Under the pieces are notes generated by a model. It did not search any database and was not told the DNA's origin. It was given only the letters and a program-made list of their open reading frames with translations. Source: Leptolyngbya sp. KIOST-1 (GTDB lineage Bacteria; Cyanobacteriota; Cyanobacteriia; Phormidesmidales; Phormidesmidaceae). Taken from it: a DNA stretch of 64,000 nucleotides. The stretch spans positions 1,922,001 to 1,986,000 of the forward strand of contig NZ_JQFA01000002.1 of assembly GCF_000763385.1 (NCBI RefSeq). Reading direction: 5' to 3'. The translations under genes and the position numbers were made by a program. Positions 1-8,120 of this stretch are shown piece after piece; the first letter of the stretch is position 1; each line of letters starts with the position of its first letter.

Positions 1-353
1 CCCTCCGCCGGGGTAAAGGGCGACATACCCAGCAGCTTGGGGTAGTACTCCACCCCCAGCCGCTCCGCCAGATCGGCCCACTGGTGGTCGAACACAAACT
101 CGCCCCGGCTGTGGCCCTTCAGGTACATGGGCGCGGCCCCCACCAGGGTTTTGCCCTGCCAGAGGGCGAGGTGACAGGGCAGCCAGCCGGAATTGGCCCC
201 CACGCTGTGCGATCGCTCCATGTTGTGCAGCCAGCTCCACTCCAAAAACGGCGTGGCCAGGGGCAGCGCCAGCTCGTTCCACACCGCTTCGGGTACCTCG
301 TCAATGGAACGCAGCCAGGTAGCGGTGAGCGACGGCACAGCGGGGTAGCCCAT
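1..353 (-). CDS. FemAB/GNAT-like protein of the DUF482 (peptidoglycan biosynthesis/recognition) family, 5' part only
   Basis: The frame starts at an ATG at 353 and runs leftward off the window, so only about the first 117 residues are visible. The N-terminus (LPLATPFLEWSWLHNME, then GWLPCHLALW, then GAAPMYLKGHSRGEFVFD) matches my knowledge of the DUF482/FemAB-like acyltransferase family, in which a short helix containing FL-W-WL precedes the first GNAT-like beta sheet. The biochemical role of that family is not settled. A link to cell-wall or amino-acyl transfer is inferred only from the fold. The gene is cut by the window edge, not broken. Confidence 0.7.
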   Translation of the reverse strand, partial: MGYPAVPSLTATWLRSIDEVPEAVWNELALPLATPFLEWSWLHNMERSHSVGANSGWLPCHLALWQGKTLVGAAPMYLKGHSRGEFVFDHQWADLAERLGVEYYPKLLGMSPFTPAE

Positions 354-411
354 GGGTGATTAGCCGGTAGGGGACGGTTGGTTATTCTCCAGGGTAAAGG
401 AATTTGTAGGT

Positions 412-1119
412 CTATGCAGAGGACTGCACCCGGTAGTGCAAAAACACCTCGTCGCCTACGGTTCGGTTGGATAGCAGCGTCAGGCGGGGAGCCACATCGG
501 CCAGAAAACCGTCCCCCTCCACCAGCGTAGGCGCCATCGTGCCGCCCAAAATTAATGGACAGACCGTGATCTTGATTTCGTGGACACAGCCGCAGCGCAG
601 CATCTCTGCGGCCAGCCCACCGCCGCCCAACAGCGCCAGGGTGTGGATGCCCCGCCGCTTGAACTGAGCGAGGATCCAGCCCCAGTCCCAGGGCTGGGTT
701 CTGTCGGGGGGCACTGTCCAGACCTGCTCAAACTGTTCGGCCCCCCAACCCTCGGCCCCCGCCGCGGTTGTCACCAGCCCCCTGGGCACCGGTTGCCGAA
801 AGTAGCGCAGATCGGGGTCCAGATTGCCCGAGGGTGACCAGACGATTTGAAGCGGCTGATCGGGCTGCCCCCGCTGTCGCCGCTGGGTCAGGAGGTCGGC
901 GGTGCGGACGCTGAGTGTGGTGCCGTAGGCCCGCAGGGTGCCGCCGCCAAACAGCACGCCGTCCGCCGCCGCCACCTGGGCCTCCAGGTGGTCCAGGTCG
1001 GCCGCGGACGAGAACCGCGCCGCCCCCCGCTGCCGATCGGCAATCTTGCCGTCCAGGCTCATGGCCAGTACCAGCGTGGTGTGGGGGATAGCGGGGCCAG
1101 GCTGGGGGACGATCGCCAA
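412..1119 (-). CDS. RibD C-terminal-like reductase (dihydrofolate reductase-like fold), stand-alone
   Basis: 235 residues containing a single RibD-C domain. TTLVLAMSLDGKIADR near the N-terminus is the usual first strand and substrate loop. GVLFGGGTLRAYG follows at about residue 55, and LALLGGGGLAAEML at about 165 is the glycine-rich NADPH-binding segment. In riboflavin synthesis this domain reduces the ribosyl side chain of the pyrimidine intermediate, usually fused to a deaminase domain. Here no deaminase domain is attached. The length fits the RibD family proteins common in cyanobacteria. It could be the riboflavin-pathway reductase or a relative with another substrate; sequence alone does not decide. 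The bifunctional ribBA lies 33 kb away. Confidence 0.8.
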   Translation of the reverse strand: MAIVPQPGPAIPHTTLVLAMSLDGKIADRQRGAARFSSAADLDHLEAQVAAADGVLFGGGTLRAYGTTLSVRTADLLTQRRQRGQPDQPLQIVWSPSGNLDPDLRYFRQPVPRGLVTTAAGAEGWGAEQFEQVWTVPPDRTQPWDWGWILAQFKRRGIHTLALLGGGGLAAEMLRCGCVHEIKITVCPLILGGTMAPTLVEGDGFLADVAPRLTLLSNRTVGDEVFLHYRVQSSA

Positions 1120-1143
1120 GTCTTTCGAGCCTAAATGCCGCCT

Positions 1144-1701
1144 CTAGTTTACCGAGGGCTGGCCGTCGCCGAGATCCCAGCTGCGGTGGCAAACCCAGCC
1201 CCGGTTGGGCGATCGCTGGTAAAATCGCATTTCCCACTGGGTTGGGGTCTGGCAGTCAATGGCGGCGGTTGCCTGGGCAACCACAGCATCAACTTGCTTG
1301 TGGTCAAGGCCACAGGCCAGGGGTAAGCCCAGGTCCTCCTGGATGCGAAGGGGCATTTTGCGGGTGGGCGACTTCACCGTACAGGCGAAGTTAACCATGA
1401 CCTGCTTCAGCCAGGGGGCGGTAATCGCCACACTACAACCGTCTGGTTTCGTGACCACGCCATCTAGGGTAACCACAGGGGAAGGGCGGGATTTTAGCCC
1501 CCGATTGAAGGCGCGATCGAGACTTTGGGTGTAGACGGGGGCGGCGCTGCCCTGTTCTTCAAAGTCTTCAATCAACGTAAAGCCGGGAACGGATCCTTTA
1601 GTGCTATTGGCTGCTTGATCCTCGCCATTCTGGGTTAGAAACTGATTAATCTGCTCGGCCAGGGAACCAGTCGGGCAGATAGCAATCGCGAACTTTGTCA
1701 T
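1144..1701 (-). CDS. Conserved cyanobacterial protein of unknown function
   Basis: 185 residues from an ATG at 1701. The N-terminus (MTKFAIAICPTGSLAEQI) looks like a globular beta-alpha start, and the protein has no signal peptide or membrane segment. The layout, with a short N-terminal strand and a later LPLACGLDHKQVDAVVAQ stretch, loosely recalls small 2'-5' RNA ligase-like proteins. I cannot find the paired H-x-T/S motifs of that family, so I assign no function. It runs in the same direction as the RibD-C gene, 24 bases upstream of that gene's start, and may be co-transcribed with it. Confidence 0.6.
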   Translation of the reverse strand: MTKFAIAICPTGSLAEQINQFLTQNGEDQAANSTKGSVPGFTLIEDFEEQGSAAPVYTQSLDRAFNRGLKSRPSPVVTLDGVVTKPDGCSVAITAPWLKQVMVNFACTVKSPTRKMPLRIQEDLGLPLACGLDHKQVDAVVAQATAAIDCQTPTQWEMRFYQRSPNRGWVCHRSWDLGDGQPSVN

Positions 1702-1878
1702 GGTATTCCCAGAGAAACAACGAGCTGGGAAGTACGGTAGTGAGCCTGCTCTAGCTGCTCAGCGGAGGCAGACACTAGGGGTAGAGGCAGGACAACGACT
1801 ATACCTCTACATAGCAGCTTAGGCCATGATGGGCGAGATCCTGTTAATGGATCGTTATTGTTTACTTAAATGTTGGTC

Positions 1879-1900
1879 GTGGGTGGCTCGGCCTACCCAC
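1879..1900. repeat. Imperfect palindrome overlapping the end of the YraN gene
   Basis: The 22 bases at 1879-1900 read nearly the same on both strands: GTGGGTGGC on the left is mirrored by GCCTACCCAC on the right. It covers the YraN stop codon at 1893-1895 and could fold as a hairpin in the transcript. No T-run follows on the minus strand, so it is a weak terminator candidate or a short repeat. Confidence 0.35.
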
Positions 1901-2357
1901 TGACCAGGTCAAAGGCGTGGTCAATATAGTCTTGCAGCACCAGGTAATGGCGATCGTCTAGCCTCATCTGGCGATTGGGATGGGCGGTAGCCGGGGGGCG
2001 ATCGCCCCGCTGCCGGTGACAGGCCACCAGAGCCACATCAAAGCGACAGGTAGCCTCGCTCCACTGGGAGTGCTTGAGCAAGTACAGCTGTGCCGCCTTC
2101 CACAGCTTGGCCTGCTTGCTGCGGGTAATCGCCATCAGGCCGTAGGCATCCCAGTTGCCCTGGCTGCGAGTTTTGACCTCCACAAAAGCCAGCTGACCAT
2201 CGCCATTGGCGGGCCCCTTGGCCATGATCAGATCGAGCTCGCCCCAGCGGCAGTGCCACTGGCGATCGCACAGTTGCCAGCCCTGGGTTTGCAGCCAGTT
2301 GGCCACCAGGGTTTCGCCCAGGGTGCCAAGTTCGGTTTTGCTGAGGTCGGCGGACAT
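1893..2357 (-). CDS. YraN/UPF0102 family nuclease-like protein
   Basis: 154 residues from an ATG at 2357. The family pattern is clear: GTLGETLVANWLQTQGW at the N-terminus, WHCRWGELDLIM in the middle, then AFVEVKTRSQGNWDAYG. The E-L-D ... VEVK arrangement is the Holliday-junction-resolvase-like (PD-(D/E)XK) core of the UPF0102 family. The cellular role of these proteins is not firmly established, although the fold suggests action on DNA. The C-terminus is somewhat longer than in E. coli YraN. It lies just downstream of yajQ on the same strand. Confidence 0.85.
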   Translation of the reverse strand: MSADLSKTELGTLGETLVANWLQTQGWQLCDRQWHCRWGELDLIMAKGPANGDGQLAFVEVKTRSQGNWDAYGLMAITRSKQAKLWKAAQLYLLKHSQWSEATCRFDVALVACHRQRGDRPPATAHPNRQMRLDDRHYLVLQDYIDHAFDLVSG

Positions 2358-2430
2358 AGGTGGCTCCGGCAGATGGCTGCCCTTAGCCTGCCCAAACGGG
2401 GGCGATCGCGCTTAACTGCCCGAAGCCGAC

Positions 2431-2922
2431 TCAGCGGTAGTTGGTGAACTGCACCGCCACCGGCCAGTCCTCTTGCTTCACCAGCTGCATCGCCTGCTGG
2501 AGGTCGTCCTTAGACTTGCCGGTCACCCGTACCGCATCGCCCTGAATGGCGGCGGTCACCTTCTTGAGGTTGTCGCGAATCAGTTTGGTGATCTGCTTGC
2601 TCATCTCCTGCTCAATGCCCTTTTTGAGGGTCACCGTTTGGCGGACGCGGGTACCGCTGGCGGCTTCCACATCGCCGTAGTCAAAAATCTTCAGGGACAG
2701 ATTGCGCTTGGCCGCCTTCTGGTGCAGCAGATCCTTCACCGCATCCAGGGTCATGTCGCTGGCGGTTTCAATGGTAATCGTGCTGTCGCTCAGCTCAAGG
2801 GTGGTCTTCGTATCCTTGAGGTCGTAGCGGCTGGACACATCCCGTCGAGTTTGGTCGAGGGCGTTGACCAGCTCCTGGCGATCAAAATCGCTGACGATAT
2901 CAAAGGAATAACTAGAAGCCAT
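2431..2922 (-). CDS. yajQ: YajQ family nucleotide-binding protein
   Basis: 163 residues, the usual size for YajQ. The start ([20 protein letters not shown]) and end ([18 protein letters not shown]) are diagnostic of the family, which has two ferredoxin-like domains. Homologues bind nucleotides, and in Xanthomonas and Pseudomonas a member binds cyclic di-GMP. Whether the cyanobacterial protein does so is not shown by the sequence. It is probably a cytosolic regulator or RNA/nucleotide-binding protein. Confidence 0.92.
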   Translation of the reverse strand: MASSYSFDIVSDFDRQELVNALDQTRRDVSSRYDLKDTKTTLELSDSTITIETASDMTLDAVKDLLHQKAAKRNLSLKIFDYGDVEAASGTRVRQTVTLKKGIEQEMSKQITKLIRDNLKKVTAAIQGDAVRVTGKSKDDLQQAMQLVKQEDWPVAVQFTNYR

Positions 2923-2954
2923 AGGGCAATATCGAGTATCTGCGCACCAACAGA

Positions 2955-3371
2955 CTACATCAAGGCCGACCGACAGCTCAAGAAATAGAGGGTAAACGTG
3001 CTCAGGTTGGCGACGGCAAACATCAGCGATCGCCCGTTCGGCAGGTTGAGAATGTAGGCCGCCGGGTACAGGGTGCGGGCGACCAGGTAAGTGATCGCGG
3101 CCCCCAGAGCCAGATCCGACTGCTGATTGGTGACGTAGGCCATCAGCGCCGCCGGAGCGTACAAAATAATCGACTCAAAAGCATTCTCGTGGGCCCAGGT
3201 GGCCCGCTGGGCGTAGGGGGGCAGCTTGGGCAACATGGCCCTTGGGGCTTCACGATCGTAGCCCACCGCAAACCGCCCGTAGCCCACCGCCAGAAAGGGC
3301 AGGTACACCAGCAGCGCCGCCAGCCCAATGCTGACCAGCAAAAAGCCGGGCATGGTCAAAAGCCTGGTCAT
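2955..3371 (-). CDS. MAPEG family membrane protein
   Basis: 138 residues with about four hydrophobic segments: residues 8-28, a central pair around [15 protein letters not shown] and [14 protein letters not shown], and a C-terminal one. [12 protein letters not shown] and [10 protein letters not shown] are typical of MAPEG proteins, which relate to microsomal glutathione transferases and act as integral membrane trimers. In bacteria the substrate is usually unknown, so I claim only the family. The gene is 12 bases downstream of the SLOG-domain gene and on the same strand. Confidence 0.8.
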   Translation of the reverse strand: MTRLLTMPGFLLVSIGLAALLVYLPFLAVGYGRFAVGYDREAPRAMLPKLPPYAQRATWAHENAFESIILYAPAALMAYVTNQQSDLALGAAITYLVARTLYPAAYILNLPNGRSLMFAVANLSTFTLYFLSCRSALM

Positions 3372-3383
3372 ACCACCCCTGCC

Positions 3384-3908
3384 CTAGTCGAAGTAAAACA
3401 GCGTGACAATTTTGCGCTGGTCCTCGGCATCCTGGCAGGTTTTGAGCAGGGTGTGGCTGTCGTGGAACGCAAAGCACACCAGCTGCTGACAGCGGGAGAT
3501 AATCTCCTGGTTGCACAGGGCGCTGGCATCGGCCAGGGACATGGAGTCGTTGGCGGGGTTTTCCACCAGGTGCATCACCTGGTCCAGCTGATCCCGCGAC
3601 TCGCGGGGCTGGCGGGCCAGACTCTGGGGCAAAATTACCGTCAGCAAATTGGGGTCAGCCTGCATCGCCCCTTTGATGGCGGCGGCGTTGGTGCCGGTGG
3701 CCCCGGAGGTAATAATGCGGTTGCCTCCCAAAGCCAGGGCGTAGGTCATCAGCTCAATCAGCTGCTGGTGAGTGATAGGCACATGGCGCGACCCCAAAAT
3801 GGCCACCCGCTTAGAACCCGACTGCTGAATAGCCGCGAGCTCCTGCAAAAACGTGTCGACTTTAGCGGATTCGAGCGACGCTTCTATGGACTGACTCAAA
3901 GGCTGCAC
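3384..3908 (-). CDS. Rossmann-type (SLOG/DprA-like) protein
   Basis: 174 residues. The core KRVAILGSRHVPITHQQLIE, then GGNRIITSGATGTNAAAIKG, matches the SLOG/DprA-like Rossmann fold that cyanobacterial genomes often label DNA recombination-mediator protein A. Unlike true DprA (about 300-370 residues) it lacks the N-terminal SAM-like and C-terminal winged-helix domains, so a transformation role should not be assumed. The start is a GTG at 3908 with no clear ribosome site, so a start slightly further in is possible. Confidence 0.65.
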   Translation of the reverse strand: MQPLSQSIEASLESAKVDTFLQELAAIQQSGSKRVAILGSRHVPITHQQLIELMTYALALGGNRIITSGATGTNAAAIKGAMQADPNLLTVILPQSLARQPRESRDQLDQVMHLVENPANDSMSLADASALCNQEIISRCQQLVCFAFHDSHTLLKTCQDAEDQRKIVTLFYFD

Positions 3909-3984
3909 CGAATGCGAGAATAACGCGCTTAATTGTATCAGAAGGTGAGGGTACGGCTACAGGAAACCCCGCCCCCAGGCCTAC

Positions 3985-5067
3985 CTAGCTGGCCGACACC
4001 GGCAGCTTGAGGTCCAGCAACTGCAGCAGCCGGTCCATGTCAAAGTGGGTGGCGATCAGGTCTTGAATGCAGCGTACTTTGATCGGCTCGTGCAGGCGTA
4101 CCTGGCCAAACAGTTCGTCGATACGCTCGACAGTAGACAGGGTATCGGAGTCCACCGAGACGATCGGCACTTCTAAATCGGAAGCCCGCTCTAAAATTTC
4201 CGGGGAGGGAGGAATCTGGCCGGTCAGCACCAGGCACTGGGTGGAGGTCTCCAGGGCCGCAAACTGAATATCGGTGCGATCGCCCCCGGTCACCACCGCC
4301 ATATTGGTGGCTTTGCGGAAGTACCGCAGGGCCGAGTTGACGTTCATCGCCCCGATGGTCAGGGTCTCAACCATCAGATCCAGGCGGTTGGGGCAGCAGA
4401 GCACCTCGGCGTTGAGACGGGCCACAATCTCACGAACCGTCACGCTGCGCATAATCGGCGATCGCGGCAGCAGCGCCAGTACCGGAATGCCCTGACTCTC
4501 CAAAAAGGGACGGGCCATCTCGGCACAGGCGGCGGCGGCATCGGCAGGAATGTCGTTGACAATCACCCCGATTAGGCGCGCCCCCAGCTGAGCCTTGGCC
4601 GCCAGCAGGCGATCGACCAGCAGCAGCGAGTCGTAGCGGGTAACCAGCAGCACCACCGCATCGATGTCGGCCGCAATGTGGGCCACCGACAGGTTCAGCA
4701 GGGTGCCTTCGGTCAGGTTGCCCGGCCCCTCCAGCAGCAGCAGGTCTTCGCCGCGGTGTTCGGTGTAGCTTTCCAGACTGTAGTGGGTTGGGGCCTGGCC
4801 TGCCGTGGTCAGGCGATCGGCCACCGCCGCTTCGATCAGGGAAATTGACGGCGGATAAAACCGGGTTGCCGGCAAGTGCAGCGTTTCAACAATAAAATCG
4901 AGATCGGGATCGGTTTCGTCCTGGCCAGTGGAACTGCCCATGGGTTTACCAAACCCAATGTCCAGGCCGGTGGCCTGAAGTTGGAGCCCAACGCCCAGTA
5001 ACACCGCTGACTTACCGCTGTAGGACTCGGTTGAACCAATCACTAGACGCTTTGCTGAACTGGGCAC
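3985..5067 (-). CDS. DRTGG-domain, phosphotransacetylase-N-like protein with BioD-type P-loop domain
   Basis: About 360 residues. An N-terminal dethiobiotin-synthetase-like P-loop domain starts with LVIGSTESYSGKSAVLLG. It is followed by a DRTGG-type C-terminal domain (AVVTGGDRTDIQFAALE, CLVLTGQIPPSPEILERA). This domain pair forms the N-terminal part of long phosphotransacetylases, but the catalytic Pta domain is absent, so the protein is more likely a regulatory or nucleotide-sensing relative. I place the start at the GTG at 5067 because GGAGGAG lies 7 bases before it. An ATG at 5091 is in frame but overlaps that ribosome site, which argues against it. Confidence 0.75.
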   Translation of the reverse strand: MPSSAKRLVIGSTESYSGKSAVLLGVGLQLQATGLDIGFGKPMGSSTGQDETDPDLDFIVETLHLPATRFYPPSISLIEAAVADRLTTAGQAPTHYSLESYTEHRGEDLLLLEGPGNLTEGTLLNLSVAHIAADIDAVVLLVTRYDSLLLVDRLLAAKAQLGARLIGVIVNDIPADAAAACAEMARPFLESQGIPVLALLPRSPIMRSVTVREIVARLNAEVLCCPNRLDLMVETLTIGAMNVNSALRYFRKATNMAVVTGGDRTDIQFAALETSTQCLVLTGQIPPSPEILERASDLEVPIVSVDSDTLSTVERIDELFGQVRLHEPIKVRCIQDLIATHFDMDRLLQLLDLKLPVSAS

Positions 5068-5252
5068 GCTGCAACTCCTCCATGGGGGCAAAGCACTGTG
5101 CTTAAGCGACCAGGCATTGCCGCCATAGAGCAGCCCAGCATCGCCTGGCTGATGCCGATAGGTACAGTGCCATACTCATTCTGCCACTTTAGCGGATGTC
5201 GGCGTCAGACCGTTGCCAAACCCGTGGCCCAGCTGCTCTGAAACGACCTAAC

Positions 5253-5633
5253 CTAATCGTCCAGCCGCAGAAGCTTGCGATAAAACCCCTGGGAAAAGTC
5301 CGCCGCTCGCTTTTGGCGCAGCGCCACAATCACATCAAATAAAAAGTCTACAAATTCAAAGGTGGCCATCGTGATCTCGTAGCTCAGATCGCTATCGCCG
5401 TCGAACTGCATGCGGCACCGGGTCAGATCAGCGGGCAGCACCGAGACATTCCAGGTGGCCACAAAGGCGATGCTGTCCCCTCCCTCAATCTGACGCTCGC
5501 CCTCCAGATTGCCCTGCTTGTACAGAGAAATGGCGTAGGGCAGCGCATTGCGCTTACTGCCCTGGTAGTAGGGCATGTAAACGCTGATGTCCTGCTTGCC
5601 TGCTGGCTGAATTGCCTCAAACGTCAAACTCAT
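5253..5633 (-). CDS. ebsA: EbsA-like type IV pilus biogenesis/secretion protein
   Basis: 126 residues from the ATG at 5631-5633. An upstream TTG at 5675 is in frame but less likely. The central part (ISVYMPYYQGSKRNALPYAI, then LEGERQIEGGDSIAFVATWN, then DLTRCRMQFDGDSDLSYE) resembles the small cyanobacterial EbsA family as I remember it. EbsA works with the type IV pilus/secretion machinery and with biofilm self-suppression in Synechococcus elongatus. There is no membrane segment or signal peptide, which fits a cytosolic partner of the pilus assembly. The assignment rests on recall of the family pattern, so moderate confidence. Confidence 0.6.
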   Translation of the reverse strand: MSLTFEAIQPAGKQDISVYMPYYQGSKRNALPYAISLYKQGNLEGERQIEGGDSIAFVATWNVSVLPADLTRCRMQFDGDSDLSYEITMATFEFVDFLFDVIVALRQKRAADFSQGFYRKLLRLDD

Positions 5634-5925
5634 GGGTCTGGCCTTTAGGTCGAGTTCTAACAAACGATGCTTCAAAAAACGGTGATGGCGGCGATCATCG
5701 GGTTTAGGTGCTTAAGATACTAGATACCCACAGTCTGCTGACTGACCGATGATTCCTTCGACATCGTTAGCATTCCCCATGAGGGTACCAGGGGTATCAC
5801 TGAAATTTTCTCGCAAAATCGGGGATGATAGACCTAGGCCGGGGGCATGTTTGGGGTTAAGGTAATTTTCCCTGGGCAGGGCAACCTGGCCATTGCCGTT
5901 TTGTCGTGCTTGCTAACCTGAGTTC

Positions 5926-7326
5926 ATGGCTGATACTCCCGAACGCTTTGCTGCCGGACGTTTTTTTACTCCCGTTGATGAACTCGAGATGGAAGACTTC
6001 CCAGGGTTCTCTGGCCGTCGCTCAAAGGCGGCGCTGACCCTGAGCCTGTTGTGGGGGACTACCGTGGTGCTGCACCTGGTGTCCTGGGGCAGCTGGCTAG
6101 TGCTCGGCTTAACGGCCCTCCTGACCACCCACGCCCTGCGAATTTTGCTGACTCGACCAGGGCGGCCTCCAGCGCCTCTCCCCCCGGCCTCGCTCCCTGG
6201 GGTGGCGATGCCCGAGGCCAAAGAGACCTGGCCCTACGTGTCCTTGCTGGTGGCCGCCAAGAACGAAGAGGCTGTGATTGAACCCCTGGTGGCGGCCCTG
6301 TGTCAGCTCGACTACCCCGCCAGCCGCTACGAGGTGTGGATCATTGACGACAACAGCACCGACGGCACCGCCCGCCGCCTACAGACCCTCCGCGATCGCT
6401 ACCCCCAACTGCGGGTGCTGTGCCGCAGCGCCGGAGCCACGGGCGGCAAGTCGGGGGCGCTGAACCAGGTCTGGCCCGATACCCAGGGCGACATCATCGG
6501 CGTTTTTGACGCCGATGCCCGGGTGCCGAGGGACCTGTTGCGCCACGTGGTGCCGATGTTTGACCCCTCGGAGGTGGGGGCCGTGCAGGTGCAAAAAGCA
6601 GTGGTCAACCGGGCCAAAAACCTGTGGACTCGGGGGCAGCAGGCTGAGATGGCCCTCGACAGCTACTTTCAGCAGCAGCGGATCAGCCTGGGCGGCATTG
6701 GTGAGCTGCGGGGCAACGGCCAGTTTGTGCGGCGGGTAGCCCTGGCCCAGTGCGGCGGCTGGAACGAGGAGACCATCACCGACGACTTGGATCTAACCCT
6801 GCGTCTGCACTTTGGCGGCTGGGATATCCAGTTTTTGCTGCACCCGGCGGTGGGCGAAGAGGGGGTCGAGCGGCCCCTGGGGCTGTGGCACCAGCGCAAC
6901 CGCTGGGCAGAAGGGGGGTATCAGCGCTACCTCGACTACTGGCGGCTGATAGCCCAACCCCGGCTGGCCCCGGTCAAAACCTTTGATATGGCCGCCTTCT
7001 GGATGATTCAGTACGGCCTGCCCACGGTGGCTTTGCCTGACTTTGTGATGGCGGTGCTGCGCCACCGGCTGCCGCTGTTTTTGCCGGTGTCCAGTCTGGC
7101 CCTGACCCTGTCGATGGTGGGCATGTTCTGCGGGCTACGGCGCACCCGGCAGCAGGCCCTGTGGGTGAGCGGCCTGCAAACGCTGTGGGGCAATCTCTAC
7201 ATGCTGCACTGGCTGCTGGTGATTGCCACCATGACGATGCGGCTGGCGGTGCGGCCCAAACGACTGCGCTGGGTCAAAACCACACACCTGGGCAGTGAAG
7301 AGGACATTCAGGTTGATCTATCCTAG
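5926..7326 (+). CDS. mgdA: Family 2 glycosyltransferase, probable beta-monoglucosyldiacylglycerol synthase
   Basis: 466 residues. The start EMEDFPGFSGRRSKAAL and two membrane segments (about 45-85) precede a GT2 catalytic domain: VSLLVAAKNEEAVIEPLV, WIIDDNSTDGT (first Asp pair), GVFDADARV (DxD) and TITDDLDLTL. The processive-type motif QRNRW follows at about 325, then C-terminal membrane segments. This architecture and the N-terminus fit the cyanobacterial enzyme that adds glucose to diacylglycerol, the first step of galactolipid synthesis for thylakoid membranes. It could instead be another CESA-like GT2. YciI and smpB follow on the same strand. Confidence 0.65.
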   Translation: MADTPERFAAGRFFTPVDELEMEDFPGFSGRRSKAALTLSLLWGTTVVLHLVSWGSWLVLGLTALLTTHALRILLTRPGRPPAPLPPASLPGVAMPEAKETWPYVSLLVAAKNEEAVIEPLVAALCQLDYPASRYEVWIIDDNSTDGTARRLQTLRDRYPQLRVLCRSAGATGGKSGALNQVWPDTQGDIIGVFDADARVPRDLLRHVVPMFDPSEVGAVQVQKAVVNRAKNLWTRGQQAEMALDSYFQQQRISLGGIGELRGNGQFVRRVALAQCGGWNEETITDDLDLTLRLHFGGWDIQFLLHPAVGEEGVERPLGLWHQRNRWAEGGYQRYLDYWRLIAQPRLAPVKTFDMAAFWMIQYGLPTVALPDFVMAVLRHRLPLFLPVSSLALTLSMVGMFCGLRRTRQQALWVSGLQTLWGNLYMLHWLLVIATMTMRLAVRPKRLRWVKTTHLGSEEDIQVDLS

Positions 7327-7361
7327 ATACGTTCTGTCTGGCTGCTCCGCGATCGCCCCCT

Positions 7362-7628
7362 ATGCCCTGGTTCGTTAAAATTGAGAAAGGCGTGGTCAAC
7401 AAAGCTATTTTTGACCAGTTTGTGCCCGCCCACGTGGCCTACGTCAAAGATCTGATTGCCAAAGGCCACGCCGCCAGGAGCGGCTATTGGGCTGAGTTTG
7501 GGGGTGGTATGCTGTTGTTTCAGGCCAGTTCGCTGGATGAAGCCCGCGCCATTGTAGCCGCCGACCCGCTGATTCAAAACCACTGCGTCGATTACGAGCT
7601 GCATGAATGGCGGGTGGTTGTGGAGTAG
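7362..7628 (+). CDS. YciI-like protein
   Basis: 88 residues, one YCII-related domain of dimeric alpha-beta barrel type. Visible family features are PWFVKIEKG at the start, the central [20 protein letters not shown] and [13 protein letters not shown] near the end. Members include small oxygenase-like or dehydrochlorinase-like proteins, but most are uncharacterised. It lies 35 bases after the glycosyltransferase and 11 bases before the smpB start, so the three may form one transcript. Confidence 0.8.
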   Translation: MPWFVKIEKGVVNKAIFDQFVPAHVAYVKDLIAKGHAARSGYWAEFGGGMLLFQASSLDEARAIVAADPLIQNHCVDYELHEWRVVVE

Positions 7629-7639
7629 GAGGACATGCT

Positions 7640-8110
7640 GTGGCTGATTCTAGCGACGGGTACAAGGTAGTCAGCGACAACCGCCAGGCTCGCCACGAGT
7701 ACGAAATTTTAGAGACCTACGAAGCCGGTCTGGAGCTGATGGGCTCGGAGGTGAAGTCGATTCGCCAGGGCAAGGTCAACCTCCGCGACGGCTATGCCTC
7801 AATCAAAGACGGGGAGCTGTGGCTGCACAACGTGCACATCTCCCCCTACACCATGACCAACAAGGCCTATAACCACGACGCCAAGCGCACCCGCAAGCTG
7901 CTGCTGCACCGCGACGAAATTCGCAAGCTAATCGGCAAAGTGGAGCAAAAGGGCCTGACGCTGGTGCCCCTCAAGCTTTACCTGCAGCGAGGCTGGGTGA
8001 AGGCGACCATTGCCCTGGCTCGGGGCAAAAAGCTCCACGACAAGCGCGAAAGCCTCAAACGCAAGCAGGAGAGCCGCGAAACGGCCCGGGCGCTCAGCGG
8101 TCGGGGCTAG
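7640..8110 (+). CDS. smpB: SsrA-binding protein SmpB
   Basis: 156 residues. SmpB binds tmRNA and delivers it to stalled ribosomes in trans-translation. Conserved stretches are [35 protein letters not shown] and the basic C-terminal tail [12 protein letters not shown] choose the GTG at 7640 because AGGAGG ends 7 bases before it. A longer in-frame start at 7607 would overlap the YciI gene and add a glycine-rich stretch absent from the family. Short spacing suggests translation linked to the upstream genes. Confidence 0.95.
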   Translation: MADSSDGYKVVSDNRQARHEYEILETYEAGLELMGSEVKSIRQGKVNLRDGYASIKDGELWLHNVHISPYTMTNKAYNHDAKRTRKLLLHRDEIRKLIGKVEQKGLTLVPLKLYLQRGWVKATIALARGKKLHDKRESLKRKQESRETARALSGRG

Positions 8111-8120
8111 TTGCTCAGCT

